Shown piece after piece: positions 15,829-24,902 of a DNA stretch of 64,000 nt. The DNA comes from Cupriavidus consociatus. GTDB taxonomy: Bacteria > Pseudomonadota > Gammaproteobacteria > Burkholderiales > Burkholderiaceae. The notes beneath the pieces were generated by a model that ran no database searches, was not told the DNA's origin, and worked only from the letters and a program-made list of their open reading frames with translations. The position numbers were made by a program, and so were the translations under genes. Every line of letters starts with the position of its first letter. The stretch's first letter is position 1. The DNA is taken from the NCBI RefSeq assembly GCF_017814975.1, contig NZ_JAGIQA010000013.1, forward strand, positions 124,001 through 188,000, read 5' to 3'.

Positions 15829-16488
15829 TCAGTAGAGGCCCGGCAACAACCGCCATGTCCTGGCGCGGTACGCCGCGTACTCGTCGCCAAACTGGTCGAG
15901 CAACAGCGCTTCCTCCGCCCGGATGCGCGCCAGCAGTACCGGCACCATCAGCAGCGTCAGCACCACCCCAACTCCTGAGCGGAATCCGAGCACCCATCCC
16001 AGCGAGCTGACCACGAAACCGAGGTAGCTCGGATGCCGGATCACGCCGTAGATGCCGGTCGTCACCAGCGTATGCCCGGGCTGGATCGCCACCAGTCCGC
16101 TGAACCGGTGTCCGAGCACAAACACCGGCCACAGCCGTAGCACGCCGCCGCCGGCAAACAGCAGCACGCCAATCCAGCGCACGGTATCGCCATCCAGCGT
16201 CCAGAAGCCGATGCGGTCGGTATAGGCCGGCAGGTACGCCGCGAGCAGCCCGAGCACGCCGAACGCGCCCAGCACCCAGCGGTTGCCGCGGTCTTCGCGC
16301 ATGCCGCTGCTGATGTTGCCGCCGGAGAACAGCGCGGCCACGGCCAGTGCAAACAGCACGATGGTCAGGGCCACGCGTGCGGGATGCGCGAAAAAGGCGT
16401 CGATGCCGCCCCAGCCTGCAATTGCGATGGCCAGGTAGGCAACGGTGCCGGCAAGGGTGGCGAATGCCAGGCCGGGAGTCGGGCGCAT
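15829..16488 (-). CDS. isoprenylcysteine carboxyl methyltransferase (ICMT/PEMT)-family membrane protein
   Basis: 219 residues from the ATG at 16488, fixed by a strong GGAGGT site; longer in-frame readings are spurious. Several transmembrane helices precede the family hallmark near residue 150: GHTLVTTGIYGVIRHPSYLGF, the cofactor-binding region with RHPxYxG. The C-terminus has EEALLLDQFGDEYAAYRARTWRLLP, another ICMT-type signature. Bacterial members methylate small or lipid substrates at the membrane using S-adenosylmethionine; the substrate here is unknown. It is divergent from the MazG-like gene, with about 160 bp between them. Confidence 0.88.
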   Translation of the reverse strand: MRPTPGLAFATLAGTVAYLAIAIAGWGGIDAFFAHPARVALTIVLFALAVAALFSGGNISSGMREDRGNRWVLGAFGVLGLLAAYLPAYTDRIGFWTLDGDTVRWIGVLLFAGGGVLRLWPVFVLGHRFSGLVAIQPGHTLVTTGIYGVIRHPSYLGFVVSSLGWVLGFRSGVGVVLTLLMVPVLLARIRAEEALLLDQFGDEYAAYRARTWRLLPGLY

Positions 16489-16650
16489 GGAGACCTCCGC
16501 TGCGACGATCGATGCACCTGTGTAGCGTAAGCGCGGCATGGCGGGCTGTCGAGCGGGCGTGGTCGTGCTTAAATTGCGGGTTTCGCCCCCGCTGTCGGAT
16601 GCGCCGACGTCGCAGGGCCGCCCGCCATGAAGCGCCAACGCCATCCCGCC

Positions 16651-16974
16651 ATGCCATTGATCGACATCCAGAACCTCCAGCAAGCCGCCTATGCCTTTGG
16701 CGCGGCCCGCAACTGGGGCAAGTACCACAGCCCCAAGAACCTGGCGATGGCGCTGAGCGTGGAGGTGGCCGAGCTGGTCGAGATCTTCCAGTGGCAAACC
16801 GAGGATGAGTCGCGTCAGGTCATGTCGACGCACAAGCGCGAGCACGTGGAGCAGGAGCTGGCCGATATCACCATCTACCTGACGCAGCTGGTGACGGCGC
16901 TCGGTGTCGACCTTGATGCCGCGGTGCGCGCCAAGATGGAGATGAATGCCCGGAAATACCCGTTGCCGGAGTGA
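16651..16974 (+). CDS. MazG-like nucleotide pyrophosphohydrolase
   Basis: 107 residues from the ATG at 16651; an ATG at 16627 would add eight basic residues. It has the all-alpha NTP pyrophosphatase fold: WGKYHSPKNLAMALSVEVAELVEIFQW carries the ExxE metal ligands, and EQELADITIYLTQL the second E..D pair. This is close to the dCTPase/RS21-C6 (iMazG) group that cleaves dNTPs or damaged nucleotides to monophosphates, a house-cleaning activity. Single gene followed by convergent genes; no operon partner. Confidence 0.88.
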   Translation: MPLIDIQNLQQAAYAFGAARNWGKYHSPKNLAMALSVEVAELVEIFQWQTEDESRQVMSTHKREHVEQELADITIYLTQLVTALGVDLDAAVRAKMEMNARKYPLPE

Positions 16975-17043
16975 GTCAGCGGGGTGGATGAACTGATGCC
17001 GGAAGCCCCGCCCGGCGTTGCATTGCGTGGCGGCGGCCTGGCC

Positions 17044-17916
17044 TCATGACGCGGGTGCTCCTGTCGCCAGGATGCACAGGAACAGCACGGCATTCAGCAT
17101 CGACAGCCCCCAGACCGTCAGCGCCATGGCCGACGCGTCGCGCAGGCGCTCGCGCAGGTGGTGCGCGCCCGGCAGCCATTCCCCCCGCGTCCTGCGGGAC
17201 CAGCAGCAAATCCCCGCGCCGCACATGCCCAGCCACGCCAGCGTGCCAAGCGATTCCCATCCGGTTTGCCGCGGCGCCTGCACGCGAGTCGGCGATGTAC
17301 GCAGCGGTATGGAAGCCGGCGGCGGACGCTCGATCGCGACACTGGGGAGGCGATCTTCCACAATTTCCGACTCGGTTACGGCGCCAGGCAGCGGCTGCGG
17401 CGCGATGACCGGCGGAGCGGGCTGCGGTTGGCTCGGTCGCGCTGGCTGGGGCGCCATCCTTGGTGCCGCTTGCGGCTCGTGCTTCGCAATGTCGCGCACA
17501 GGCGCCTCGGGCCCGCTGGATTGCGGCGCGGTGGCGCGAGGCGCCGGCTTGCGGCTGCTGTGCGGGCGCCAGCTGGCGAACACGCTGTCCAGGCATGCCA
17601 CCGACGTGCAGGCATCCCGGCGCCGTCGCCATGCGATGACGTCGTCCTGACCGATTGCCCCGGCGCGCAGCAGCCGCTGCTGCTGTGCATGAATGCGTTC
17701 GTGATTGCGATAGAGCATCGCGTAGTCGCAGATCAGGGTGGCGGCGCTTGCTTGCCGGTTTTCCCTGCATGGGCTTCCTGAGGCGAACAGATCGTCGCAG
17801 CGGGCGGCTGGCTGACGCAGCGCGTTCTTGCAGGCGATATCCGACGCCTGCGCACCAGCGGTGAGCAGAAGGTTGATCGAGATGCAGGCGGCCAGATGGG
17901 CCGGAAGCCTTTTCAT
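17044..17916 (-). CDS. exported LprI-like protein with Pro-rich linker, paralogue A
   Basis: 290 residues. A signal peptide (about 1-24, ending AGAQA) leads into a Cys-rich domain (about 25-115) with CDYAMLYRNHERIHAQQQRLL and RRRRDACTSVACLDSVFASW. This pattern resembles the LprI/DUF1311 lysozyme-inhibitor fold, with paired cysteines probably forming disulfides. A long Pro/Ala linker (about 120-210) follows, then two hydrophobic helices near the C-terminus separated by a basic loop (WSRRTRGEWLPG). It is paralogous, domain for domain, to the gene at 18,893-20,023. Function unknown; an envelope role is inferred. Confidence 0.75.
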   Translation of the reverse strand: MKRLPAHLAACISINLLLTAGAQASDIACKNALRQPAARCDDLFASGSPCRENRQASAATLICDYAMLYRNHERIHAQQQRLLRAGAIGQDDVIAWRRRRDACTSVACLDSVFASWRPHSSRKPAPRATAPQSSGPEAPVRDIAKHEPQAAPRMAPQPARPSQPQPAPPVIAPQPLPGAVTESEIVEDRLPSVAIERPPPASIPLRTSPTRVQAPRQTGWESLGTLAWLGMCGAGICCWSRRTRGEWLPGAHHLRERLRDASAMALTVWGLSMLNAVLFLCILATGAPAS

Positions 17917-18337
17917 CCTGTCGCCCCGGGGGCATGCCGAGGGAGGCGGCGCAAACGGGGCGTCGATGGGCTCCTATTCTGCGGCTCTGTGGCGGATGTT
18001 CGGTGCGGTCGCACACGGTACGGCAGCGATGTGTCCCGGGCACTGGCGCACCGCGGACTGCATCTTGAGCGCGGCGCACTGCCCTTGCGATGGCTTTCTG
18101 CGCGGTTTGCTCATTTGATCAAAGGCCTCCCCGGCGCTTGATCATTTCATGAAGCCCAATGCTGCGGTTGCGGCGGTCTACAGCCTGCGCCCCAGCCGGC
18201 TTTGTCTTCCTGCGTTCGCATCCGGAGGCTCCACGCGTTCCCTGCTGCACCTGGCTCCCCGCCGTGGTGCGACTGGCATGCCCCATGCAGTTACCGGGCA
18301 GGGCCGCCGGTAGCGGCCGGCAACAGGGGAGACGGCA
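17917..18337. other. divergent intergenic region between paralogue A and the LRAT gene
   Basis: About 420 bp without a gene. On the minus strand, a short GAATAGGAGCCC element ~60 bp upstream of paralogue A recurs as GAATAGGAACCC upstream of paralogue B (near 20,070), pointing to a shared promoter inherited by duplication. Confidence 0.45.
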
Positions 18338-18871
18338 ATGAGGCTCTGCAACACAACAGGGATGGCGACGGCACGGTTTGCTTGCTACCTGCCAGCCGAA
18401 GCCTCACTGTCCTCGCCATTGCCGTTCGCCGCCGACGTCGAGCCGCCGCTCGGCGCGCACCTTGTGACGCCGCGCCACGGTTACGCGCACCACGGCATCT
18501 ACGTCGGCGATGGCAAGGTCGTCCACTACGCTGGCTATTGCCACCGTCAGCAGCGTGGCCCGGTGGAAGAACTGAGCCTGGATGCATTTGCCGCCGGGCA
18601 CGGCATTACGGTGCTGGCCGCGCCGATGGCGCGCTACGGTGTCGCCGAATCCGTCAGGCGCGCGCGCTCGCGCCTGGGCGAAGACCGTTACCGGCTGCTG
18701 ACCAACAACTGCGAGCACTTCTGCACGTGGTGCCTCTATGGCGAAAGCCGCAGCGAGCAGGTGCGGCACTGCATGATGCATCCGCTCAGTGGCCTGCGGC
18801 TGTTGGCGAGCCTGCTGGCCTGCTGGTGGAAGACGGCAGCCAGGCAGGCGTGGGACGGTGTCCCGGCCTGA
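18338..18871 (+). CDS. LRAT/NlpC-P60-superfamily (permuted papain-like) protein
   Basis: 177 residues with GGGGAGA ribosome binding site. Residues 38-130 form an LRAT domain: H52 in HHGIYVGDGKVVHYAG, H63, and catalytic C125 in LLTNNCEHFCTWC. LRAT-fold enzymes are circularly permuted cysteine hydrolases or acyltransferases acting on lipids; bacterial members are little studied. There is no clear signal peptide, and the C-terminal ~35 residues include a hydrophobic stretch (LSGLRLLASLLACWW) that may anchor it in a membrane. It is encoded opposite to, and between, the two LprI-like paralogues. Confidence 0.85.
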   Translation: MRLCNTTGMATARFACYLPAEASLSSPLPFAADVEPPLGAHLVTPRHGYAHHGIYVGDGKVVHYAGYCHRQQRGPVEELSLDAFAAGHGITVLAAPMARYGVAESVRRARSRLGEDRYRLLTNNCEHFCTWCLYGESRSEQVRHCMMHPLSGLRLLASLLACWWKTAARQAWDGVPA

Positions 18872-18892
18872 GCGCAGCGGCAACGGCCGGCG

Positions 18893-20023
18893 CTACGCCA
18901 GGATCCAGAACAGTACGATGCTGTTCACGGCGATCAGTCCCGCCGATACCAGCACGATCCGCGTCGCGGTCCGCGCCCGCTCGCGCCGGCGCGCGGCATC
19001 CGGCAGCCATTCAACCCGCTTCCTCCGGCACCACCGGACCACGCACACGCCGCACAGGCTCAACCATGCCAGCGCGCCAAGTGGTTCCCATCTGCCAGGC
19101 AAGGATCCCTCTATGGGGTAGATGGGGGTCCATCGGGTGGCAGGGCCGGGAGGCGGTTGATTGATCGCTACCGGGGCGACGGGGCGCTCTGGGGTTTCTC
19201 TTTCAGTCACGGCCCGGTGCGGAGGCTGCGGCGCGGCAAGGGGGGCGGCATCCGGGAGCGGCCGATCGGTCGTGGCCGGAGCGATGGGGCGGTCGTTGAC
19301 TTTCCTTTCGGCCACGAACTCAGGCGGAGGCTGCGGCGCAGGTGGTGGGACGGTATCCGGGAGCGGCCTGTTCTTCACGACAGGGGCGACAGGGTGCTCC
19401 CGGCTTTCTGCAGGCAACATGGCCTCCGCCAACGGCTGCGAAGCGGCGGGTGACGCAGGCCGCGCCGTGGCGCGCTGGGTGTCCCGCTGCTTTTCCTGCT
19501 GCCTCTCCTGCTGCTTCTCCCGCGGCACCGGCTTCGCGACGGGCGGAGGCTGACGCACCGCCGTCTGCATGCCAGCGTCCGGTTTGGTCTTCCTGGCATT
19601 GCTCGCGGCTTTGGCGGGCACCGGGGGCGCCTGGGCAGCGGGGGGAGCAAGCTTCTGGCTCGCGTAGTCACGCCAGTTGGCAAAGACCCTGTCCAGGCAC
19701 GGCACCGAGGTGCAGGCATCGCGCAATCTTCGCCACGCGGCGATATCATCCGGGCCAATTTCCCCGGTGCGCAGGAGCTGCAACTGCTCGGCGTAGACGC
19801 GTTCATATGTGCCGCGGAGCATCGTGTAGTCGCAGATCAGGGCGGCGCCGCTCGGCGGCTTGTCCGCATGCCTGCATGTGTTCGCTGTGGCCGGCTGGCC
19901 GTCGCAGCGGGCCGCCTGCGGAGCCGCCGCGGGATGGCAGGCAATATCCGAAGCCTGCGCACCGGGGGCGAGCAGAAGGCTGAGTGCGACGTAGGCGGCC
20001 AGTCGGCCGGGAAGCCTTGCCAT
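18893..20023 (-). CDS. exported LprI-like protein with long Pro-rich repeat linker, paralogue B
   Basis: 376 residues. Signal peptide (ends PGAQA), then the same Cys-rich domain as paralogue A (CDYTMLRGTYERVYAEQLQLL; RRLRDACTSVPCLDRVFANW). The linker is longer (about 120-305) and contains imperfect repeats of the type APVVKNRPLPD...PAPQPP, seen about three times. Two C-terminal hydrophobic helices flank WCRRKRVEWLPDAARRRERA, as in A. The domain layout implies an envelope protein holding an LprI-like head away from the membrane by a flexible spacer. Stop codon 22 bp from that of the convergent LRAT gene. Confidence 0.75.
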   Translation of the reverse strand: MARLPGRLAAYVALSLLLAPGAQASDIACHPAAAPQAARCDGQPATANTCRHADKPPSGAALICDYTMLRGTYERVYAEQLQLLRTGEIGPDDIAAWRRLRDACTSVPCLDRVFANWRDYASQKLAPPAAQAPPVPAKAASNARKTKPDAGMQTAVRQPPPVAKPVPREKQQERQQEKQRDTQRATARPASPAASQPLAEAMLPAESREHPVAPVVKNRPLPDTVPPPAPQPPPEFVAERKVNDRPIAPATTDRPLPDAAPLAAPQPPHRAVTERETPERPVAPVAINQPPPGPATRWTPIYPIEGSLPGRWEPLGALAWLSLCGVCVVRWCRRKRVEWLPDAARRRERARTATRIVLVSAGLIAVNSIVLFWILA

Positions 20024-20168
20024 GCAAATACCCCGCGGTAGCGGGATGCGGTGCGCGATGGCGCCGAAGGGTTCCTATTCTCGCCCTGTGCAACAGATGC
20101 TCCGTACGTTAGCGCACGGAACACAAACATTCCTCATGGTGGAGCGCGGCAAGCCCGTGACCCCGGCG

Positions 20169-21059
20169 TCAGCCATGACAGCCTGTCTCCTCTGCCTTCG
20201 AGCCGGCAGGCGCCCGCGCGGTAATCATCCAGCAGGCAGCGGTGAAGTGCACGGTCTGGCCATGCACATAAGGCCTGAAGGCGTTGCCGACGACTTCGAC
20301 AACCCGGGCACGCGTGCCTGCGTCTTCGTCCCGTAGTGCCAGGCCGACGGGGCCCAGGTTCGTGAAATAGTCTTCCAGCGCGCGCGCTGGCAGCGCGCAT
20401 GCCACGTCGATCGGCGTGATGTCGATGGCGGTCCAGCCGCTGTCCTCGAGGATGGACCGCACTAACTGGCGATCGCCGAACGCGAACTGGCCGGGGCCAC
20501 CGGGTTGCCGTGGCGGCAGGTTCGGCAACAGTGCCGCAGCTGCGCGCTCGGCGGTGGTCATGAACGGGTTTTCCGCCGCACCGCGCCATGCGATGCAATG
20601 CAACATGGCGCCGGCCGTCGCAGCACGCCGCAGGTTGGCAAAGGCCGCGACCGGGTCGGTGAAGAACATCACGCCAAGGCGCGACACGATGACGTCGAAG
20701 CTGCCCGGCGCGAAGGCATGGGTTTGCGCATCCGCATGGACAAAGGCGGCCGGAACGCCTTCCCGTTGCGCGCGCGACCGCGCAACGTCCACCAGCGGGC
20801 CGGAGATGTCGATTCCCGTGCAATGCCCGCGCGCACCGATGATCCGCGCGAGTGCCAGCGTCGTCGCGCCCGCGCCGCATCCTACGTCGAGGACATGCTG
20901 CACCGTGCCGGCATCGACCGCGCTGACGAGCAGCGCTTCCAGCGGCTGGAGCATCCGGTCGAGCAGCGCCTGCTGCGCTACCCAGGCCTGGCCGGACGGG
21001 CCGTTCCACAGTGCGGCCTGATCGCCGCCATTGCTGCGCTCTGCTTGCTTGTCACCCAT
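20169..21059 (-). CDS. class I SAM-dependent methyltransferase
   Basis: 296 residues, start supported by AAGGAGA. The Rossmann methyltransferase motifs are clear: motif I VLDVGCGAGATTLALA (about residues 55-70), motif II GIDISGPLVDVARSRA, a FVHADAQ acidic stretch, and FDVIVSRLGVMFFTDP as motif IV. Resembles UbiE/Coq5-like small-molecule methyltransferases; substrate unknown. It is divergent from a MerR gene across 74 bp that contain a palindrome, and is therefore the likely target of that regulator. Confidence 0.88.
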   Translation of the reverse strand: MGDKQAERSNGGDQAALWNGPSGQAWVAQQALLDRMLQPLEALLVSAVDAGTVQHVLDVGCGAGATTLALARIIGARGHCTGIDISGPLVDVARSRAQREGVPAAFVHADAQTHAFAPGSFDVIVSRLGVMFFTDPVAAFANLRRAATAGAMLHCIAWRGAAENPFMTTAERAAAALLPNLPPRQPGGPGQFAFGDRQLVRSILEDSGWTAIDITPIDVACALPARALEDYFTNLGPVGLALRDEDAGTRARVVEVVGNAFRPYVHGQTVHFTAACWMITARAPAGSKAEETGCHG

Positions 21060-21109
21060 GGCTGCTTCTCCTTGGTCGCCTTCACGGCATAGAAGCTACA
21101 CTGTGCCAG

Positions 21110-21126
21110 TTCAAGTCAACTTGAGG
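21110..21126. promoter_or_regulatory. MerR-type operator (SoxR-box-like palindrome)
   Basis: TTCAAGTCAACTTGAGG is close to the SoxR box as I recall it (CCTCAAGTTAACTTGAGG), centred between the divergent methyltransferase and MerR genes, 8 bp before the merR start. Confidence 0.6.
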
Positions 21127-21133
21127 TCAAGCT

Positions 21134-21562
21134 GTGGCAAGCCTGGATATCGCCGAAGTGGCGCAGCAGGCGGGCGTGCCTGCGTCGACGCTGCGCTTCT
21201 ATGAGGAAAAGGGCCTGATCGCCCCGATCGGCCGGCGCGGCATGCGGCGCGTATACGACGCCGGTGTGCTCGAACGCCTGGCACTGATCGCGCTGGGTCG
21301 GGCGGCGGGATTCTCGCTGGATGACATCGCCCGGATGTTCTCGCCGGAAGGCGGGCCGAAGATCGACCGGAAGCTGCTCGTCGCCAAGGCTGATGAGCTG
21401 GACCGGACCATCCGCAAGCTGACGGCGATGCGGGATGGCTTGCGGCACGCGGCCGCGTGCCCGGCGCCGAGCCATATGGAATGCCCGACGTTCCGGCGGA
21501 TCCTGGGGGCGGCGGCATCCGGGGCGATTGGCGGCCGCCGCAAACGTACGGCGGCCGCCTGA
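21134..21562 (+). CDS. MerR-family transcriptional regulator
   Basis: 142 residues beginning at GTG 21134. The N-terminal winged helix is typical (IAEVAQQAGVPASTLRFYEEKGLI, then GMRRVYDAGVLERLALIALGRAAGFSLDDIARMF), followed by a dimerisation coiled coil (about 85-115). Two cysteines remain near the C-terminus (AAACPAPSHMECPTF). This is not the four-Cys iron-sulfur motif of SoxR, even though the operator is SoxR-box-like. Probably controls the divergent methyltransferase gene and itself. Confidence 0.9.
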   Translation: MASLDIAEVAQQAGVPASTLRFYEEKGLIAPIGRRGMRRVYDAGVLERLALIALGRAAGFSLDDIARMFSPEGGPKIDRKLLVAKADELDRTIRKLTAMRDGLRHAAACPAPSHMECPTFRRILGAAASGAIGGRRKRTAAA

Positions 21563-21565
21563 CTG

Positions 21566-21597
21566 GCGCGAAGGTGGCGTGTGGCCAGCCTTCGCGC
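21566..21597. terminator. hairpin between convergent merR and chemoreceptor genes
   Basis: GCGCGAAGG (21566-21574) pairs with CCTTCGCGC (21589-21597) in the 46-bp gap between two converging genes; likely bidirectional. Confidence 0.55.
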
Positions 21598-21608
21598 GGC
21601 CACCTTCC

Positions 21609-23408
21609 TTACCCCAGCCTGAACTGACCTACCGCCCCCGCCAGGCTGCCCGCCTGGGTCTGCAATGCCGATGCGGCAGCGGTCGACTGCTCCACCAGCG
21701 CCGCGTTCTGCTGGACCATCTCGTCGAGCTGGCTTACCGCCTTATTCACTTCTTGAATATCACGTGTCTGTTCCATCGCTGCGTGAGTAATCTCGTTAAT
21801 AATCCCGGTCACCTTGGACACGTTGCTGACGATCTCGTCCATCGTCTCGCCGGCGCGCCGGACCTGTCCAGAGCCGGAGGTGACGCTGCCCACCGTGGAT
21901 TCGATCAGCGTCTTGATCTCCTTGGCCGCCTGCGCACTGCGCTGGGCCAGCGCGCGCACTTCGCCGGCCACCACGGCAAAGCCCCGTCCCTGGTCACCCG
22001 CGCGCGCCGCTTCCACCGCGGCGTTCAGCGCCAGGATATTAGTTTGGAAGGCGATGCCTTCGATCACACCGATGATGTCGGAGACCTTGACCGAAGCGTT
22101 CTCGATCTGGCCCATGGTGGCGATGACTTCGCCGATCACCACGCCGCCGTCGGCGGCCACGCGCGAGGCGGTGGTGATCGATTCGTTAGCATGCTGCGCC
22201 GAGCTGGCCGACTGGCTGACGGTCGCGGTGATCTCTTCCATCGACGCCGCGGTCTGCTCCAGGCTGGCGGCGGCGGATTCGGTGCGGCGCGACAGGTCGA
22301 TATTGCCGGCGGCGATCTCGTCGGACGCGGCGCGCACGGATTCGCTGGCATCGCGGATCTGGCGCATGGTGGTGCAGAGCTTGTCGGCAAAGGTGTTGAA
22401 GGCACGCGCGATCTGCGCGACTTCGTCGTTGCCGTGCGCGGGCAGGCGCTGGGTCAGGTCGCCGTCGCCGGAGCCGATGGCGTCCATAGCGTCGCGCACG
22501 GTGCCGAGGCCGCGCAGCGACATAGTTGCCACGCCCCACACCACGATGGCAGCAACGGCCGCGATCAGCACCAGCGCGATCACCGAGGCAATCAGCACCG
22601 AGCGCATGCCGGCGGTGGCCTCGGCCTGGTCGAGCGCGACGATGACCATCCAGTCGGTGCCGGGGATAGCGCGCGCGCCGAGCAGCTTGGCGCTGCCGCC
22701 GATATCGGCCTGAAGCGGGGTTTTCGCGCCGGCGAGCGTGCCGAGCTTGTCCGCGGTCAGCGTGGGGATGAGGTCGGTGACGGGCTTAAGTGTGAGCTTG
22801 TCGTCGGTATGCGCGACGATCTCGCCCGTTTTGGCGACCAGCATGCCGAAGCTCGCCGGCGTGGGATGGATCGCCTTGACGTTGGCGACCACGGTGTCCA
22901 TGGCGACATCGCCCGAGACCACGGCCTTGACGCCGCCGTCGCGGACCACCGGCACGGCGAAGGCTACTACCAGCTTGCCGGTGCCCGCATCGACATAGGG
23001 CGGCGTAACCACCGGCTTGCCGGCGGCGGCGGCCTGCTTGTACCACGGGCGGCCGGTGGGGTCATAGTCGGGCGGGATGCCTTCGGGCCTGGAAAATTTA
23101 GCGGTCTTGTCGGCATAGCCGACATAGACGTTGGCAAAGCGGCCGGCGTCGGCAATCTGCCTGAGCGCAGCGTCGAGTTCGGGCTGCAGCACGGCGTCCT
23201 GCAGCGAATCGATCATCTGGCTGTGCGAGGCCACCCACTCGGCGATGGCGCTGGCGTGGCCGCTCTGCACGGCGGCCAGGCTGCTGTCGATGGCGTCTTC
23301 GTTATAGCGGTTGGCGACGAACTGGTTCAGCGCCGTATTGATGGCGAGCGCGGCCACGACAATGGCCACGCACAGGGCCATGATCCGGGCGCGGAGGGTA
23401 GTGAACAT
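21609..23408 (-). CDS. methyl-accepting chemotaxis protein with dCache sensor domain
   Basis: 599 residues. TM1 spans about residues 9-29. A periplasmic dCache_1-type domain (about 33-275) includes [17 protein letters not shown] and [16 protein letters not shown]2 (about 285-308) leads to HAMP and a full signalling hairpin with the conserved tip [33 protein letters not shown]. The C-terminus ends QFRLG without the NWETF-type tether for CheR. It senses an unknown small molecule, probably an amino acid or organic acid judging by the domain class, and signals to CheA/CheW. Stands alone between convergent merR and a divergent lipoprotein gene. Confidence 0.93.
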   Translation of the reverse strand: MFTTLRARIMALCVAIVVAALAINTALNQFVANRYNEDAIDSSLAAVQSGHASAIAEWVASHSQMIDSLQDAVLQPELDAALRQIADAGRFANVYVGYADKTAKFSRPEGIPPDYDPTGRPWYKQAAAAGKPVVTPPYVDAGTGKLVVAFAVPVVRDGGVKAVVSGDVAMDTVVANVKAIHPTPASFGMLVAKTGEIVAHTDDKLTLKPVTDLIPTLTADKLGTLAGAKTPLQADIGGSAKLLGARAIPGTDWMVIVALDQAEATAGMRSVLIASVIALVLIAAVAAIVVWGVATMSLRGLGTVRDAMDAIGSGDGDLTQRLPAHGNDEVAQIARAFNTFADKLCTTMRQIRDASESVRAASDEIAAGNIDLSRRTESAAASLEQTAASMEEITATVSQSASSAQHANESITTASRVAADGGVVIGEVIATMGQIENASVKVSDIIGVIEGIAFQTNILALNAAVEAARAGDQGRGFAVVAGEVRALAQRSAQAAKEIKTLIESTVGSVTSGSGQVRRAGETMDEIVSNVSKVTGIINEITHAAMEQTRDIQEVNKAVSQLDEMVQQNAALVEQSTAAASALQTQAGSLAGAVGQFRLG

Positions 23409-23600
23409 CTGGGGAGTTCCTTCGTAGGGAATCGTTGGAAGCGTTGATTGCGTGGGATTTCCACCCCGCTGTATACGGAGCGCCCGTTGCCGACTTGAGG
23501 CAGCAATGCGAGGCGTTCGACGATTCGCTGAAGTTGACGACGCAACGCGTCCATTTGGTGGATGTTTCGGGCGCCATGCAGCGTGTGAGGCGAAGATTCT

Positions 23601-23625
23601 TTACAACGCTTTACAAAGGCTTACA
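23601..23625 (+). promoter_or_regulatory. three TTACA direct repeats at 10-bp spacing
   Basis: TTACA occurs at 23601, 23611 and 23621, exactly one helical turn apart, about 65-85 bp upstream of the DUF4382 lipoprotein start. Tandem direct half-sites at 10-11 bp are characteristic of OmpR/PhoB-type response-regulator binding. Confidence 0.45.
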
Positions 23626-23686
23626 CCGGTTAAGCGTTTCGCAACATATTCTCCGATCACCCCACAACAACAAGCGGAGAGACACC

Positions 23687-24892
23687 GTGCTGAACCTTTC
23701 TCACACATCCACGCCGCTGCGCATCCTGGCACTGAGCGGCGCCCTCGCGCTGGCCGCCTGCGGTGGCGGCGGCGGCGATGATTCCGGTGGTGGCCAGGGG
23801 ACGCTGCAGGTCTCGATGACCGATGCGCCCGCCTGCGGCTATGACCATGTCTTCGTGACCGTCAACAAGGTGCGTGTGCACAGCAACGCCAACGCCGAGC
23901 CCGGCGCCGGCGGCTGGGTCGATATCGACGTGGTGCCTGCGCGCAGGATCGACCTGCTGTCGCTGACCAACGGCGTGCTGACCACGCTGGGCCAGACCGT
24001 GCTGTCGGCCGGCAACTATCAACAGGTACGGCTGGTGCTCGATGCGAACCGCGGGGGCGGTTCCGGCGCGCTGGCCAACTCGGTGGTGCCGACCGGCGGT
24101 ACCGAGCAGCCGCTGGATACGCCCAGCGCGGTGCAGTCCGGCATCAAGATCAACCGCTCGTTCTCGGTCGCGTCCGGCACGCTGACCGACCTGGTGCTGG
24201 ATTTCGATGCGTGCAAGTCGGTGGTGACGCGCGGCAATGGCACCTACGGCCTGAAGCCGGTGGTGACGGCGATCCCCACGGTGGTCAGTGGCGCGGTCAC
24301 CGGCGTGGTCGCGTCGGCGCCTGGCGCGCGCGTCTATGCCGAGCGCAACGGCGTGGTGGTGAAGGCTACGGTGGCGGATGCCAACGGCAACTTCACGCTG
24401 TCGCCGATCGAGCAGAGCAGCACCGCCGGCACGGTCGACGTGGTGGTGGTGCCAGGCGCCGCCAATGGCCGCGGCACGGGCATCGTGCGCAGCGTGCCGG
24501 TGGTGGCGCGCAGCAGCACGGTGATCTCGAATTCGGCATCGCCGATGTCGCTGCCAACTTCCACATACCGCCGCGTCTCGGGCACGGTTTCGCCGGCTTC
24601 GGCTGAAGCAACGCTGCGCGCGTTGCAACTGGTCAATGGCGGCACCTTCGAGATCGCCGCGACCGCCGCGGCCACCGATACCGGTGCCTACAGCCTGTAC
24701 GCGACCGAGCCGGCGCTGCCGGTGGCCGCGCCGGTGATCGGCACTTACCAGGCTACGCTGCCGATTCCGCTGCAGCCCGATGGCGCCGCGGGCGGCAAGT
24801 ACAGCGTGCAGGCCACCAGCAACAGCGGTGCGGTGGTGACGCAGCAGGTCGATGTGAATACCGCCGACGTGATCCAGAACCTGTCGTTCTGA
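23687..24892 (+). CDS. DUF4382 lipoprotein
   Basis: 401 residues from GTG at 23687, supported by GGAGAG and by a lipoprotein signal directly after it (LALSGALALAAC-GGGGG). The frame is open far upstream, but without a signal sequence there. After a Gly-rich spacer, residues ~40-210 form a DUF4382 domain (TLQVSMTDAPACGYDHVFVTVNKV, then GWVDIDV, LSAGNYQQVRLVLD and LVLDFDACKSVV). The second half looks like carboxypeptidase-regulatory-like beta-sandwich repeats (GAVTGVVASAPGARVYAERNG). Probably an outer-membrane-anchored surface or periplasmic protein of unknown ligand. The TTACA repeats upstream suggest two-component control. Confidence 0.85.
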   Translation: MLNLSHTSTPLRILALSGALALAACGGGGGDDSGGGQGTLQVSMTDAPACGYDHVFVTVNKVRVHSNANAEPGAGGWVDIDVVPARRIDLLSLTNGVLTTLGQTVLSAGNYQQVRLVLDANRGGGSGALANSVVPTGGTEQPLDTPSAVQSGIKINRSFSVASGTLTDLVLDFDACKSVVTRGNGTYGLKPVVTAIPTVVSGAVTGVVASAPGARVYAERNGVVVKATVADANGNFTLSPIEQSSTAGTVDVVVVPGAANGRGTGIVRSVPVVARSSTVISNSASPMSLPTSTYRRVSGTVSPASAEATLRALQLVNGGTFEIAATAAATDTGAYSLYATEPALPVAAPVIGTYQATLPIPLQPDGAAGGKYSVQATSNSGAVVTQQVDVNTADVIQNLSF

Positions 24893-24902
24893 GCGGGCCG
24901 GG

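Noticed and set aside
21435..23447. Plus-strand open frame of 670 codons opposite the chemoreceptor
   Set aside because: It lies antisense to a clear chemoreceptor gene; the His/Gly/Arg-rich translation is the usual antisense product of GC-rich DNA and has no recognisable domain.
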